From Flammeovirgaceae bacterium (GTDB taxonomy: Bacteria; Bacteroidota; Bacteroidia; Cytophagales; Flammeovirgaceae), in NCBI GenBank assembly GCA_019634305.1, contig JAHQVQ010000425.1, forward strand, positions 1 to 35,687: a DNA stretch of 35,687 nucleotides, read 5' to 3'. A program made the translations under genes and the position numbers. The notes below the pieces were generated by a model that was not told the origin of the DNA, searched no databases, and saw nothing but the letters and a program-made list of their open reading frames with translations. Positions 24,355-33,422 of the stretch are shown here, in pieces. Every line of letters begins with the position of its first letter. Positions within the stretch are counted from its first letter, which is position 1.

Positions 24355-25746
24355 TCAATCTCTTTTGGTAAAAAAGCCAAGCCTTTCCTTTCGGTGATAG
24401 TAATCAGTCTCCTGATCCAAATCCACTTCCTCTGGTCCATGTTTTATTTCCTTATTTAATATGTAGATCCACACAAAAAACAAAAGGAGATAAACTATCA
24501 TAAACATAATGATGGAAATTAAAACTTCCTCAGCAGAAACTGATTTGGATAAGGCATCACTTGTTTTCAATAAACCATACACAATCCAGGGTTGCCTACC
24601 TGCTTCCGCTGAAATCCATCCAAACTGATTGGCTAAAACAGGAAAAATTACCGAAATCACGAAAATCTTAAGCAGCCACTTTTTTGTTGCTAGTTTTTTC
24701 AGAGAAATAAGAATAATACCTAAAGCAGTAATTCCAATAAAATATATCCCCAAAGCCACCATGGCATGATAAGTTTGAAAAATTAAGGAAACATTTGGCC
24801 ATTCATCCCTTGGGAATTCATTTAAACCTTTCACTTCATGGTCAAAATCATCACCAACCAAAAAACTTAGCATTCCCGGAACTTTTACCCCATAAGTTGA
24901 TGCTGTTTCAGGATCAGTTCCGCCAAATAGATACAATGGTACCTGTTTTTGAGTTTCATAATGACCTTCAAAAGCAGCCAGTTTTGCTGGTTGATATTCT
25001 GCGACTTCCTGAGCATGAATATGTCCTAGAATGGGTTGAAAAGCAGAAGATACAAATGCTACAATCAATGAAATACGCATAGACCTTCTGGCAATTTCAT
25101 AATGTTTGTCTTTAAGTAAATAGTAGGCAGAAACACTTATAACCAAAAAGCTACCCTGAATAAATGCTCCTACAATTGTGTGGGTAAATCTAATCATGCT
25201 AGATGGGTTGAACACCATTCCCCAAAAATCTGTGATTTCTGCTCGTGCATTTAGTCCTTCCCCAACAATATGAAAGGCAACCGGAGTTTGCATCCAGGAA
25301 TTAGCCACCACAATCCAGAAACCGGACATTATAGAACCCAAGGCTACCATGCAAGTTGCAAACAAATGAACTCTTGGTGAAACTCTTTCCCAGCCAAAAA
25401 GCAAAATAGCCAGAAATCCTGATTCCAGGAAAAATGCAAAAATCCCTTCTGCAGCTAAAGGAGACCCAAAAATATCGCCCACATATCGGGAATAAGTGGC
25501 CCAATTTGTACCAAACTCAAACTCCATTACAATTCCTGTAGCCACTCCTATCGAAAAATTGGCCGCGAATATCTTTATCCAAAACCTGGTCATTTTTTCA
25601 TAGACAGGATTTTTGGTTTTCACATAAAGTGATTCCATAATCACCAAAAGCAATCCGGTTCCAATACTAAATGGTGGGAATATGTAGTGGAACATTATGG
25701 TAAGTGCAAATTGAAATCGGGCTAGGATTTCTACATCAAGGCTCAT
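24355..25746 (-). CDS. cydA: cytochrome bd oxidase subunit I
   Basis: The 463-residue heme-carrying subunit oxidises the quinol and reduces oxygen. Expected ligands are present: H20 (heme b595/d site), E100 and E108 in the oxygen-channel region, H189 in RFTHTIVGAF and M329 in YHAMVALG for heme b558. The quinol loop has K255 and E260 in HAQEVAEYQPAKLAAFEGHY. The protein is about 60 residues shorter than the E. coli subunit, consistent with the short Q-loop class. Its ATG (25746-25744) overlaps the end of the upstream small membrane protein gene, so translation is probably coupled. The operon promoter lies upstream of that small gene. Cytochrome bd in Bacteroidota supports respiration at low oxygen and stress tolerance. 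Confidence 0.95.
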   Translation of the reverse strand: MSLDVEILARFQFALTIMFHYIFPPFSIGTGLLLVIMESLYVKTKNPVYEKMTRFWIKIFAANFSIGVATGIVMEFEFGTNWATYSRYVGDIFGSPLAAEGIFAFFLESGFLAILLFGWERVSPRVHLFATCMVALGSIMSGFWIVVANSWMQTPVAFHIVGEGLNARAEITDFWGMVFNPSSMIRFTHTIVGAFIQGSFLVISVSAYYLLKDKHYEIARRSMRISLIVAFVSSAFQPILGHIHAQEVAEYQPAKLAAFEGHYETQKQVPLYLFGGTDPETASTYGVKVPGMLSFLVGDDFDHEVKGLNEFPRDEWPNVSLIFQTYHAMVALGIYFIGITALGIILISLKKLATKKWLLKIFVISVIFPVLANQFGWISAEAGRQPWIVYGLLKTSDALSKSVSAEEVLISIIMFMIVYLLLFFVWIYILNKEIKHGPEEVDLDQETDYYHRKERLGFFTKRD

Positions 25747-25945
25747 TCTTGTTGGATTTTTTCTGAAAATAAAGTTTGAGAAGTATTAAAATGAAGGAAA
25801 TTCCTACAATTATTTTTAATACTTTTTTTAAAAATAATTCATTTTCATCTGATGCAAAAAACCCAATAGATCTGCTAAAAATCCCATAGATAAGGAATAA
25901 TCCAAGTGCGACTAAAAATGATTTTTGGGTTCTGTTAGTTTTCAT
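25736..25945 (-). CDS. small two-helix membrane protein leading the cyd operon
   Basis: The 69-residue protein starts at ATG 25945, preceded by a clear ribosome site (AAGAGGAGAA just upstream). A longer frame to a TTG at 26002 is unlikely because that TTG and the following bases form the promoter. Two hydrophobic segments (about residues 9-27 and 41-59) are separated by a short acidic stretch, ASDENEL. It ends in a lysine/asparagine-rich tail. Its stop TGA (25738-25736) overlaps the cydA start by 11 bases. Small membrane proteins such as CydX, CydS and DUF4492-type proteins accompany cytochrome bd in other bacteria; this one is not obviously homologous to those I know. A role as assembly factor or extra subunit is inferred from position only. 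Confidence 0.75.
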   Translation of the reverse strand: MKTNRTQKSFLVALGLFLIYGIFSRSIGFFASDENELFLKKVLKIIVGISFILILLKLYFQKKSNKNEP

Positions 25946-25967
25946 TTCTCCTCTTATCTGGCGAAAA

Positions 25968-26002
25968 CAAAGGTAAACCTCAGCCTTTATTTTCACTAAC
26001 AA
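25968..26002 (-). promoter_or_regulatory. cyd operon promoter
   Basis: On the reverse strand, TTG (26002-26000) is followed by 24 bases and TACCTTTG (25975-25968), an exact match to TAnnTTTG. The spacing is one base over the usual 17-23. The start codon is 22 bases downstream, with AGGAG between. Confidence 0.5.
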
Positions 26003-26090
26003 TTCCTCCGTTTCTTAGCAAAAAAAACCATTGCAGTTTTGAAAAAGAATAGAACAGAATTTTTATTCTTTTTTATCTAATTTTAGGAAA

Positions 26091-26108
26091 TTACTTTTCG
26101 AAAAGTAA
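26091..26108. promoter_or_regulatory. perfect 18-base palindrome between cyd operon and acetyltransferase gene
   Basis: TTACTTTTCGAAAAGTAA is exactly self-complementary and lies 27 bases before the ATG of the Pat-like gene. It could be an operator for the forward gene or for both divergent units. Confidence 0.5.
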
Positions 26109-26135
26109 CAAACTTGATTTCTTGTTAAATAAAAC

Positions 26136-28823
26136 ATGCTAACATTTTTTCATCCAAAATCCATTGCAATTATCGGTGCCTCTGAAAAGAAATTCAGTGT
26201 GGGCAGAAAACTATATGAAAATTTAAAAAGTAGTGATTATGATGCTAAGCTTTACATTGTAAATGTAAATAACAGCAAAATTTTTGGTGAGAAATCTTAC
26301 TCAAATGTAAAGAAAATCAAGGCTCAAATAGACCTGGCTATCATTGCCATCCCACCAAAAGAGGTTCCTGGAGTAATAAGAGAATGCGGAGAAAAGGGAA
26401 TACTAAATGCAATTGTGATCACAGAAGGGTTTAAGGTGAGTGGAAATATTGAAGAAGGCTTATTGGAAGAAGAATTAATGATTTATGCACGCAAATACAA
26501 CATGCGTGTATTAGGTCCCAATTGTGTAGGGTTCTTAAATCCCCATTCTGGATTAAATGCTTCTATTTTAAGAGCCAGGGCTCAACCAGGTCAAATAGCC
26601 TTCATCAGCCAAAGTGGGGCATTATGTAATGCTATTTTAGATTGGGGAAATAAAGAAAAATTCGGGTTTAGCCAATTCGTTTCCATAGGTTCCATGGCAG
26701 ATTTAGAATGGGGGGATTTAATCCTATTTCTGGGAAATGATCCTCATACCAAAGCCATTCTTATTTTCATGGAAAGCATTGTAGATGTTAGGAAGTTCAT
26801 CTCCGCGGCAAGAGAAGTAGCTTATACCAAGCCGATCATTGTAATAAAAACCGGTAAATCCTTTGATGCCGCCCAAATTTCTGTTTTCCATACTGGGGTT
26901 TTGGCCAATCACGATTCCTATTACGATGCTTCATTTCGAAGAAGTGGAGTTTTAAGGGTTGATACTTTAGGTGAGCTTTTTTATATGGCATCCGTTTTGG
27001 CAAGGCAACCTATCACTCCGGGAAAAAGATTGGGAATTATTTCCAATGCCGGTGGTCCTGCGGTTTTAGCTACTGATGCCTTAATCAATGGTGGAGGAAA
27101 ACTTGCCAAGCTTTCCCCACAATCAATCTCAGCCCTGGGAAAAATTAAAGCTTCAGAAAAATGGCGCTTGGCCAACCCCTTGGATATTCATCGTGATGCT
27201 TCACCCATTTCATTTGAAAAAGTAGTAGAGATATTTTTCAACGAGAATAATGTTGATGGCTTGTTGATTATCATTACTCCCCAATTACAAATAGATCTCA
27301 ATCAGATAGCCATAAGGCTAAGAAAATTTGCCCAGATAAGGAAAAAACCCATCATTGTTAGTATAATGGGTGGTGATGAAGCAAATGAAGTAAGGGAAAT
27401 TCTTAGCCAGGCGAATATTCCCGTTTTCCCATTTCCTGATATTGCCACAAGGGTTTTCAATTATATGTGGAAAAATGCATTCAACATAAAGGGTATTTAT
27501 GAAACTCCAAGGCTTCCAAAATCTTCTGAATCTCAAAGTATTTTAAAAATCCAGGCAATTAAGGATATTGAAACTGCTTTTGATTCGGGCAGGACCTGGA
27601 TGACTGAATATGAATCGAAGGAAATTTTAAAAAAATATGATATTCCTGTAATTCCTACAACATTAGCCACAAATGAAATGCAGGCAGTGGCTATAGCCAA
27701 AAAGATCGGTTTTCCGGTAACTATAAAAGTCCATTCAGAAATGGTGATGGATAAGCGAATAAATGGTGGGGTAGTCCTGAATATCAATAGTAAAAAATCT
27801 CTGAAGAAAGCTTTTTATCAGATAAAAACCCATTTCACAAATTATTTTGGTCCACAAAGTTTTAAAGGAGTTACTATTCAAAAAATGTTTTTAACGCACT
27901 TCGGTCTAGAGACAATTCTGAGCAGTGAATATGATGAACAATTTGGCTCCTTAATCTATTTTGGAAATTCTGGTAAAGTAGTAGGCCTTTATGAAGATGG
28001 AGCCATTGGCTTCCCTCCTCTGAATACTACTCTGGCTCATAGAATGTTAGAACAAATTAAAATCTACCAATTACTTAAAAACCAGCCTGCCTTTAATCCT
28101 AAAATTGTTGATGAATTAGAACAAATAATGGTAAAGTTCAGCCATATTGTAGCAGAAAATAAGATTATAAAAAGTTTTAAAATTCATCCTCTTGCCATCA
28201 CCTATAATGAAATTTCTGTACTGGACGCCCGAATAGAATTCCATGAGCCTGGTACTAACCCTGACGATTTGACTCCATTGGCCATTAGACCCTATCCATC
28301 TCATTATAGTAAAAAATGGACCATGAGAAATGGCACTGATATTAATATTAGACCAATAAGGCCTGAAGATGAACCACTTTTTATCAATTTTCATAAAACT
28401 CTTTCCAATGAAAGTGTTTATCTAAGGTATTTTCATCAGGCCAGCTTCGATTACAGAGTTTCCCATGAAAGGCTTTCAAGAATTTGCTTTGTTGATTATG
28501 ATAGGGAAATAGCTCTGGTAGCAGTAACTGAAGAACAAAATCATGATGATGAAAAAATATTAGGAGTGGGAAGAATTGTAAAATCCCGTGTTTTAAATGA
28601 AGCTGAATTTAGTGTCACTATTTCTGATAATATGCATGGAATGGGATTAGGGACAGAGCTGATAAGACGAATAGTTGAAATAAGTAAGTTAGAAAAAATT
28701 GATAAATTACTGGCTGATATTCTAATAGGAAACCAGGCAATGGTTGCTATTGTCAAAAAATTTGGATTTGAAACTAAATTGGATTTAGAGGAAAAGGTTA
28801 TAAAAGTCTGGCGAAATTTGTAA
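26136..28823 (+). CDS. Pat/YfiQ-like protein: ADP-forming acyl-CoA synthetase-like domains fused to GNAT acetyltransferase
   Basis: The 895-residue cytosolic protein has, in order, a CoA-binding Rossmann domain (1-130; SIAIIGAS), succinyl-CoA-ligase-like flavodoxin domains (about 150-460, with AFISQSGALCNAILDW and the H252 segment SVFHTG), an ATP-grasp domain (about 485-710; MTEYESKEILKKY and a GFPVTIKVHS strand), and a C-terminal GNAT domain (about 735-893; INIRPIRPEDEPLF and the acetyl-CoA motif HGMGLGTEL near 833-841). The order matches Pat/YfiQ-type protein lysine acetyltransferases, which in other bacteria acetylate and silence acetyl-CoA synthetase. Here H252 lies at the position of the phospho-acceptor histidine of true ADP-forming enzymes, so synthetase activity cannot be excluded. 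It is divergent from the cyd operon, and a perfect palindrome precedes it. Confidence 0.85.
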   Translation: MLTFFHPKSIAIIGASEKKFSVGRKLYENLKSSDYDAKLYIVNVNNSKIFGEKSYSNVKKIKAQIDLAIIAIPPKEVPGVIRECGEKGILNAIVITEGFKVSGNIEEGLLEEELMIYARKYNMRVLGPNCVGFLNPHSGLNASILRARAQPGQIAFISQSGALCNAILDWGNKEKFGFSQFVSIGSMADLEWGDLILFLGNDPHTKAILIFMESIVDVRKFISAAREVAYTKPIIVIKTGKSFDAAQISVFHTGVLANHDSYYDASFRRSGVLRVDTLGELFYMASVLARQPITPGKRLGIISNAGGPAVLATDALINGGGKLAKLSPQSISALGKIKASEKWRLANPLDIHRDASPISFEKVVEIFFNENNVDGLLIIITPQLQIDLNQIAIRLRKFAQIRKKPIIVSIMGGDEANEVREILSQANIPVFPFPDIATRVFNYMWKNAFNIKGIYETPRLPKSSESQSILKIQAIKDIETAFDSGRTWMTEYESKEILKKYDIPVIPTTLATNEMQAVAIAKKIGFPVTIKVHSEMVMDKRINGGVVLNINSKKSLKKAFYQIKTHFTNYFGPQSFKGVTIQKMFLTHFGLETILSSEYDEQFGSLIYFGNSGKVVGLYEDGAIGFPPLNTTLAHRMLEQIKIYQLLKNQPAFNPKIVDELEQIMVKFSHIVAENKIIKSFKIHPLAITYNEISVLDARIEFHEPGTNPDDLTPLAIRPYPSHYSKKWTMRNGTDINIRPIRPEDEPLFINFHKTLSNESVYLRYFHQASFDYRVSHERLSRICFVDYDREIALVAVTEEQNHDDEKILGVGRIVKSRVLNEAEFSVTISDNMHGMGLGTELIRRIVEISKLEKIDKLLADILIGNQAMVAIVKKFGFETKLDLEEKVIKVWRNL

Positions 28824-28910
28824 TGTTTATTGGGGAAAATAAAAGTGACTTCTTTAGAAAATTGGTGGCTATTATCCTTAATCCAATATTAATTTTCATT
28901 GGAAATACTC

Positions 28911-31900
28911 ATGTTTAAAAAAATCAAAACAAAACTCCTTTTCTTCTTTATAATTGTTGGGTTTTTCCCAATGGTTTTGGCCCTTACCTATATTTATTAT
29001 AGTTTTCCAAAGACCATTCAGGAGCAGGTTTTTAATCAGTTGACAAGTATAAGAGAAAGCAGAAAAAGGGATATTGTTGATTACTTTGTTGATTTGGCAG
29101 AAGAAGCTAATTATGTAGGCTCTCGTCCAATAACTAAAGAGGCTTTTAAAGCTATTAATGAGACTTTCTCAACTATTAGTATTAGTGCTGTAGATACACT
29201 TCAGGGAAATAAAAACACTCTTCAGGAATATTACAATAAAAAATTCTATCCTTTTATTCAGGGATTAAATGAGGAATTACCAGTTGAAACCCTGTTTCCT
29301 AAAGATCCAAAAACCATATTTTTTCAAAATTTATTCTTTAGAAATAATAGTTCGGAAAGGGGTGTAAAATACATGAAGATCCATGCAACCTTCCATCAAA
29401 TTTTTTCAGAATACAAAAATTTCGAAAATTACTATAACCTCTACCTGATAGACAATACTTCCGGATATATTATTTACTCAGTAACAAAAGAAACAAGCTT
29501 TGCCACCAACCTTTTTAATGGACCATATGCTGATACCGAATTAGGTAACCTATTTAAAAAAGTAAGAGAACTTAAAACTCAGGAAGCATTGGTAAGTGAT
29601 TGTGAACCATTTCTACCATCATATTCTAGAATTTCCAATTTTATAGGCTCACCAATACTCGATGATAATGGCGAAAATATAGGCACGCTTATCATGCAAA
29701 TGCCAGTTCAGGAAGTGGACAATATTATGACAAATGCAGGTGAGTGGGAGGAAGAGGGTTTGGGAAGAACAGGGGAAGCCTATCTGGTTGGAGAAGATTT
29801 TAAAATGAGAAGTAATTCCCGATTCTTTTTACAAAATCCGGATCAGTTTTTTGAAATGATCAATTCTGAAGGAGAAAATATTACAAGGGAAATAAAATTT
29901 CATAGAACAACTATCCTTCTACAATCTGTTTATTCAGATGGGGTTAAATCCGCTTTTGATGGAAAAGAAAATACTCAAGTAGTGACCGATTACCGTGGCC
30001 AGAAGGTTTTAAACTCATTTACTCTTATTGAAGCATATGGAATAAAATGGGCATTATTGGCACAAATGGACATGGAAGAAGTGCTATCTCCAGTTTTAAA
30101 AGTGAAAAGAAGACTTTTTATCCTCCTTCTAATCGCTACGGCTACTGTTATTATCTTATCATTTTTAGTCGCTCTAACTATCTCTAAGCCTGTTTTAAAA
30201 TTATCGAATGCTACCAACGCACTTAGTCAAGGGGAATTAGGATTACAAATTGATATTAAATCAAAAGATGAATTAGGAGAGTTGGCAGCATCTTTTAATA
30301 AAACATCTGTAGCTCTAAAAAAACAAAGGGAAGAAATTCTGGATAAAGCTGAAAGATTAGACCATGCCAATAAAGAAGCCCGGCTTAAAAATGATGAATT
30401 AAGAGAACAGCAGGACCAAATCCTCCAACAACAGGAAGAAATAAAACAACAGAATGAAGAGCTTTCAGTAAACCTTGAAAAAACTGAAGAAATCAACAGG
30501 GCTCTTTCAGTACAAACTACGGCTATCGACCTATGTGCTATTGTAGCTATAGCTGATTTGAAGGGAAATTTCATTCATGCAAATGAGAAGTTTTGTGAAA
30601 TATCGGGCTATGATAAAAGTGAATTAATTGGAAGAAACCACAGTATTGTCAATTCTGGATTTCATCAACGAGAGTTTTTCAAGGAAATGTGGAGAACTAT
30701 TGGAAGTGGTAACGTTTGGCGGGGAATTATCAGAAACAGGAGAAAGAATGGGGAAATTTATTGGGTGGATACTTCCATAGTTCCTTTTCTGAACCAGGAG
30801 GGTAAACCTGAAAAATACTTATCCATAAGATTTGATATTACAGATCGTGTAATTGCATCGGATAAAATTAATGACCAAAATGAAGAATTAAGGCAATACA
30901 ATGATCAATTAAAAAACCAAAATGAATTTATTTCAACTCAACAACTGGAAATAAAAGAAAATGAGGAAAAGCTAAATGCCATTTTAGAGGCTATACCAAT
31001 TCCCATTTTAATGACAAATTTAGAATCAAAAATAGTAATTTTTGGAAACTCAAAATATGCTGAATTTTTTGGCTATGACAGAGAAGAAGTTTCAGGAATG
31101 AGTACTCCCAAGCTTTTTGCCAACAAAGAGGATAGGCAAAAAGTGGTAGAAGCCCTTACACAAAATAGCGAAGTGAATAATTTTCAGGTGAAGGTAAAAA
31201 GAACCGATGGTAGAGAGCCCTGGATATCTGCATCTGGTAAGGTCTTTAATTTTAAGGGGAAACTTACTACGGTTTTTGGGTTTATTGATATTTCTGCGGA
31301 AAAAGAAGCTGCAAGGAGAATTGACGAACATTTAAGGGAAATACAGGTTCAAAATGAGGAAATCCAACAGCAAAACGAAGAGATAACTACTATAATGGAA
31401 TCCCTCGGAGTAACTAATGCAGCCTTAAGAGAAAAAGAAAACAGATTAAAATTTGCAATGGATTCTGCCAGCATGGGAGCTTGGGACTCGGATCTTGAAT
31501 TCACGCTTTGGGATGAAAAATGTGCGCTTATGCATGGATATCCAAAAGATCATAACAAATCTACTTTGGACGATTGGTTTAATGCATTGGTAGATGAAGA
31601 TGTGGAAAGAGTAAAGCAATATTTTCAGGAATACCTTGATGGAATACATCCTAAATATGAGGTAGAATACAGGATTAAAAAACCTGAAGGTGGATTTCGG
31701 TGGATTTTAAGTAAAGGTGCTTTAATTGATAATGAGGATAAAAATGAACCAAGAAGAATGTTGGGTTTGGTTATGGACATCACTGAAAGGAAAGCTGCTG
31801 AGATCGCAGTCTTAGAATATACTGAAAAAATTGATGCTGCTTTTAAAGATCTTCAATTGACACATGAAGAGCTAAAATCTACTCAAAATCAGCTTGTTAA

Positions 31901-32669
31901 ATCAGAAAAAATGGCTTCTCTTGGGCAACTTACTGCCGGTGTGGCCCACGAAATAAATAATCCAGTCAATTTTATTAGTGGTAATATTTACCCATTAAAA
32001 CGTGACATTGAAAATATACATAAGTTATACATTGAGTTAGTTGCTCTCTATAAATCCAACCCTGATAAAATTGAATTCGACAAATTATTGGAAATGGCTG
32101 AAGAAATGGATATAGAATATTTGTTTGAAGAAATTAAGGTACTTTTGGAAGGTATAGAAGAAGGTGCTGACAGAACTGCGGAAATTGTATTGGGATTAAG
32201 AAGTTTTGCCAGAACCGATAAAGGTGACTTCCAAACCATAAATATTATTGATTGCATCGAATCTAGTTTAACGTTGTTGATAAATAAGACTAAAGGAAGA
32301 ATCACTATTCATAAAGAATTTGCCGATGTTAGCCCAATCAGGTGTATGCCAGGAAAAATGAACCAGGTATTTATGAATCTTTTTTCAAATGCCATTCAGG
32401 CAATTGAAGGAAAAGGGGATATATTTATTAATATAATGGATAAAGGAGAATATTTAAAAATAACTGTTAAAGACACTGGAAAGGGAATGTCCAACGAAGC
32501 AATTGATAAAATTTTCGAACCATTTTTTACTACTAAGAAAATTGGGGAAGGTACTGGTTTAGGTTTATCTATTACCCATGGAATCATAGAGCAACATAAA
32601 GGAAAAATTGAAGTAAAAAGTAAAATTGGGGAAGGAACAGAATTTATTATTTTATTACCTAAGAAATAA
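28911..32669 (+). CDS. Cache-HAMP-triple PAS sensor histidine kinase
   Basis: The 1252-residue kinase starts at ATG 28911 (MFKKIKTKLLFFF); a TTG four codons earlier is less likely. A membrane helix (about 8-28), a large extracytoplasmic Cache-like sensor (30-400), a second helix (402-424) and a HAMP linker (425-475) are followed by PAS domains at about 538-648, 688-795 and 843-965. Glutamine/glutamate-rich coiled coils separate them. The HisKA site is GVAHEINNPVNF with H1013. The ATPase shows an N box (LFSNAIQAIE), a G1 box (DTGKGMS) and a G2 box (GEGTGLGLSI). No receiver domain is fused and no response-regulator gene is adjacent, so the partner must be elsewhere. The gene is followed by a perfect hairpin. 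It probably senses a small molecule outside plus redox or ligand cues at the PAS domains. Confidence 0.92.
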   Translation: MFKKIKTKLLFFFIIVGFFPMVLALTYIYYSFPKTIQEQVFNQLTSIRESRKRDIVDYFVDLAEEANYVGSRPITKEAFKAINETFSTISISAVDTLQGNKNTLQEYYNKKFYPFIQGLNEELPVETLFPKDPKTIFFQNLFFRNNSSERGVKYMKIHATFHQIFSEYKNFENYYNLYLIDNTSGYIIYSVTKETSFATNLFNGPYADTELGNLFKKVRELKTQEALVSDCEPFLPSYSRISNFIGSPILDDNGENIGTLIMQMPVQEVDNIMTNAGEWEEEGLGRTGEAYLVGEDFKMRSNSRFFLQNPDQFFEMINSEGENITREIKFHRTTILLQSVYSDGVKSAFDGKENTQVVTDYRGQKVLNSFTLIEAYGIKWALLAQMDMEEVLSPVLKVKRRLFILLLIATATVIILSFLVALTISKPVLKLSNATNALSQGELGLQIDIKSKDELGELAASFNKTSVALKKQREEILDKAERLDHANKEARLKNDELREQQDQILQQQEEIKQQNEELSVNLEKTEEINRALSVQTTAIDLCAIVAIADLKGNFIHANEKFCEISGYDKSELIGRNHSIVNSGFHQREFFKEMWRTIGSGNVWRGIIRNRRKNGEIYWVDTSIVPFLNQEGKPEKYLSIRFDITDRVIASDKINDQNEELRQYNDQLKNQNEFISTQQLEIKENEEKLNAILEAIPIPILMTNLESKIVIFGNSKYAEFFGYDREEVSGMSTPKLFANKEDRQKVVEALTQNSEVNNFQVKVKRTDGREPWISASGKVFNFKGKLTTVFGFIDISAEKEAARRIDEHLREIQVQNEEIQQQNEEITTIMESLGVTNAALREKENRLKFAMDSASMGAWDSDLEFTLWDEKCALMHGYPKDHNKSTLDDWFNALVDEDVERVKQYFQEYLDGIHPKYEVEYRIKKPEGGFRWILSKGALIDNEDKNEPRRMLGLVMDITERKAAEIAVLEYTEKIDAAFKDLQLTHEELKSTQNQLVKSEKMASLGQLTAGVAHEINNPVNFISGNIYPLKRDIENIHKLYIELVALYKSNPDKIEFDKLLEMAEEMDIEYLFEEIKVLLEGIEEGADRTAEIVLGLRSFARTDKGDFQTINIIDCIESSLTLLINKTKGRITIHKEFADVSPIRCMPGKMNQVFMNLFSNAIQAIEGKGDIFINIMDKGEYLKITVKDTGKGMSNEAIDKIFEPFFTTKKIGEGTGLGLSITHGIIEQHKGKIEVKSKIGEGTEFIILLPKK

Positions 32670-32670
32670 G

Positions 32671-32696
32671 AAAGGGAAGTTTTAAAACTTCCCTTT
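32671..32696. terminator. perfect palindromic terminator
   Basis: The stem AAAGGGAAGTTTT (32671-32683) pairs fully with 32684-32696. Forward it runs into a T-rich stretch to 32712. It begins one base after the kinase stop and also ends the small reverse-strand frame at 32699. Confidence 0.8.
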
Positions 32697-32698
32697 CT

Positions 32699-32827
32699 TT
32701 AATCTTTTTTTTGGCTTTCCCTATTAGCTAAAGGCTTGTTGGTAAAAGTTCCTTTCTTACTAAAGAATTCTGCTACATTTGAAATTGGAGTTTGAATTTT
32801 TCTAGACTTAAAAAGAGATTCATTCAT
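32699..32827 (-). CDS. probable small basic protein, 42 residues
   Basis: Reading the reverse strand from ATG 32827 gives 42 codons to TAA at 32701-32699. The product begins MNESLFKSRKIQTPISNVAEF and continues FSKKGTFTNKPLANRESQKKD. It is basic, has no membrane segment, and its composition is that of a real polar protein rather than a random AT-rich frame. The stop lies two bases from the bidirectional hairpin, as expected for a terminated gene. No clear promoter or ribosome site is seen. I believe short proteins of this type occur near this position in relatives, but I cannot verify it. The function is unknown; such small basic proteins are often ribosome- or nucleic-acid-associated. Confidence 0.5.
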   Translation of the reverse strand: MNESLFKSRKIQTPISNVAEFFSKKGTFTNKPLANRESQKKD

Positions 32828-32872
32828 TTTTATGGTTTTTCGGTATAAATTACGAATTCGATGGATGCACAT

Positions 32873-32951
32873 CAAACTTCCCGTTTTGATAATTCAAAAC
32901 TCTATTGAATCGCTCTGAGAGCAATTGCTTATCCGCAAAAAAGGAAGTTTG
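32873..32951. other. nested hairpins enclosed by a 9-base inverted repeat
   Basis: CAAACTTCC (32873-32881) and GGAAGTTTG (32943-32951) are perfect inverted repeats. Between them lie ATTCAA/TTGAAT (32892-32897, 32905-32910) and GCTC/GAGC (32912-32915, 32919-32922). The arrangement could be a small structured RNA. The rest of the gap to 33092 shows nothing recognisable. Confidence 0.35.
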
Positions 32952-33092
32952 TCTTACACCCAATTCGATTTTCCGCTTTCCTCAATTGGATTCGCTTTAT
33001 ACAACAACGATACTAAATTCCACTTTTAGTATTCAGGCTAATATCCTTTTTTAATATTTAAGAAAAAATAATAGGCTTCTTTAACTATTGAT

Positions 33093-33422
33093 TTAGAACC
33101 AATATACTTTCCTCCAGCCTGTTTCAAATGCTTGTTCAATTTCTTTTAAATCTGGATTAGGGTCTGTTACTATCACCAATCTGTCATACTGAAGAATCTT
33201 TCCATTTCTCAAATAAATAAGTCCAGCCATAGCCTCAATTCCACTAATCAGTTCCAGCAACATATCACTTCCCTCCTCCTCAGTATCTCTATAAAAATTC
33301 AGCGTTGAAATATTCCATTCACTTTCATTTTTAGTTTCCTTAAATATATCTTGTAAAAGTTCAGTTGTTTTTTCTTTTCCAATGATGATTACTTTTTTTA
33401 ATTCTTCTGCTATCCCTTCCAT
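33093..33422 (-). CDS. hypothetical protein, small alpha/beta
   Basis: The 109-residue soluble product has alternating strands and helices: KKVIIIGKEKTTELLQDIF near the start, YDRLVIVTDPNPDLKEIEQAF near the end, and no signal peptide. I do not recognise a family. The N-terminal hydrophobic strand followed by glycine-lysine (IIIGKEKT) recalls a nucleotide-fold start, but no full P-loop is present, so nucleotide binding should not be assumed. It lies 134 bases after truA on the same strand and may share its transcript. Start and stop are clean, and the sequence looks like normal coding DNA. Confidence 0.6.
   Translation of the reverse strand: MEGIAEELKKVIIIGKEKTTELLQDIFKETKNESEWNISTLNFYRDTEEEGSDMLLELISGIEAMAGLIYLRNGKILQYDRLVIVTDPNPDLKEIEQAFETGWRKVYWF

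Noticed and set aside
25946-26002. Longer start (TTG at 26002) for the small cyd operon gene
   Set aside because: The TTG and following bases form the -33/-7 promoter elements, and a strong ribosome site precedes ATG 25945.
26042-26074. A/T hairpin with T run upstream of the Pat-like gene
   Set aside because: The stem is nearly all A-T pairs in a homopolymer-rich stretch and no forward transcript would need to end there.
28899-28910. TTG start four codons upstream for the histidine kinase
   Set aside because: The ATG at 28911 begins a standard lysine-rich N-terminus right before the first membrane helix.
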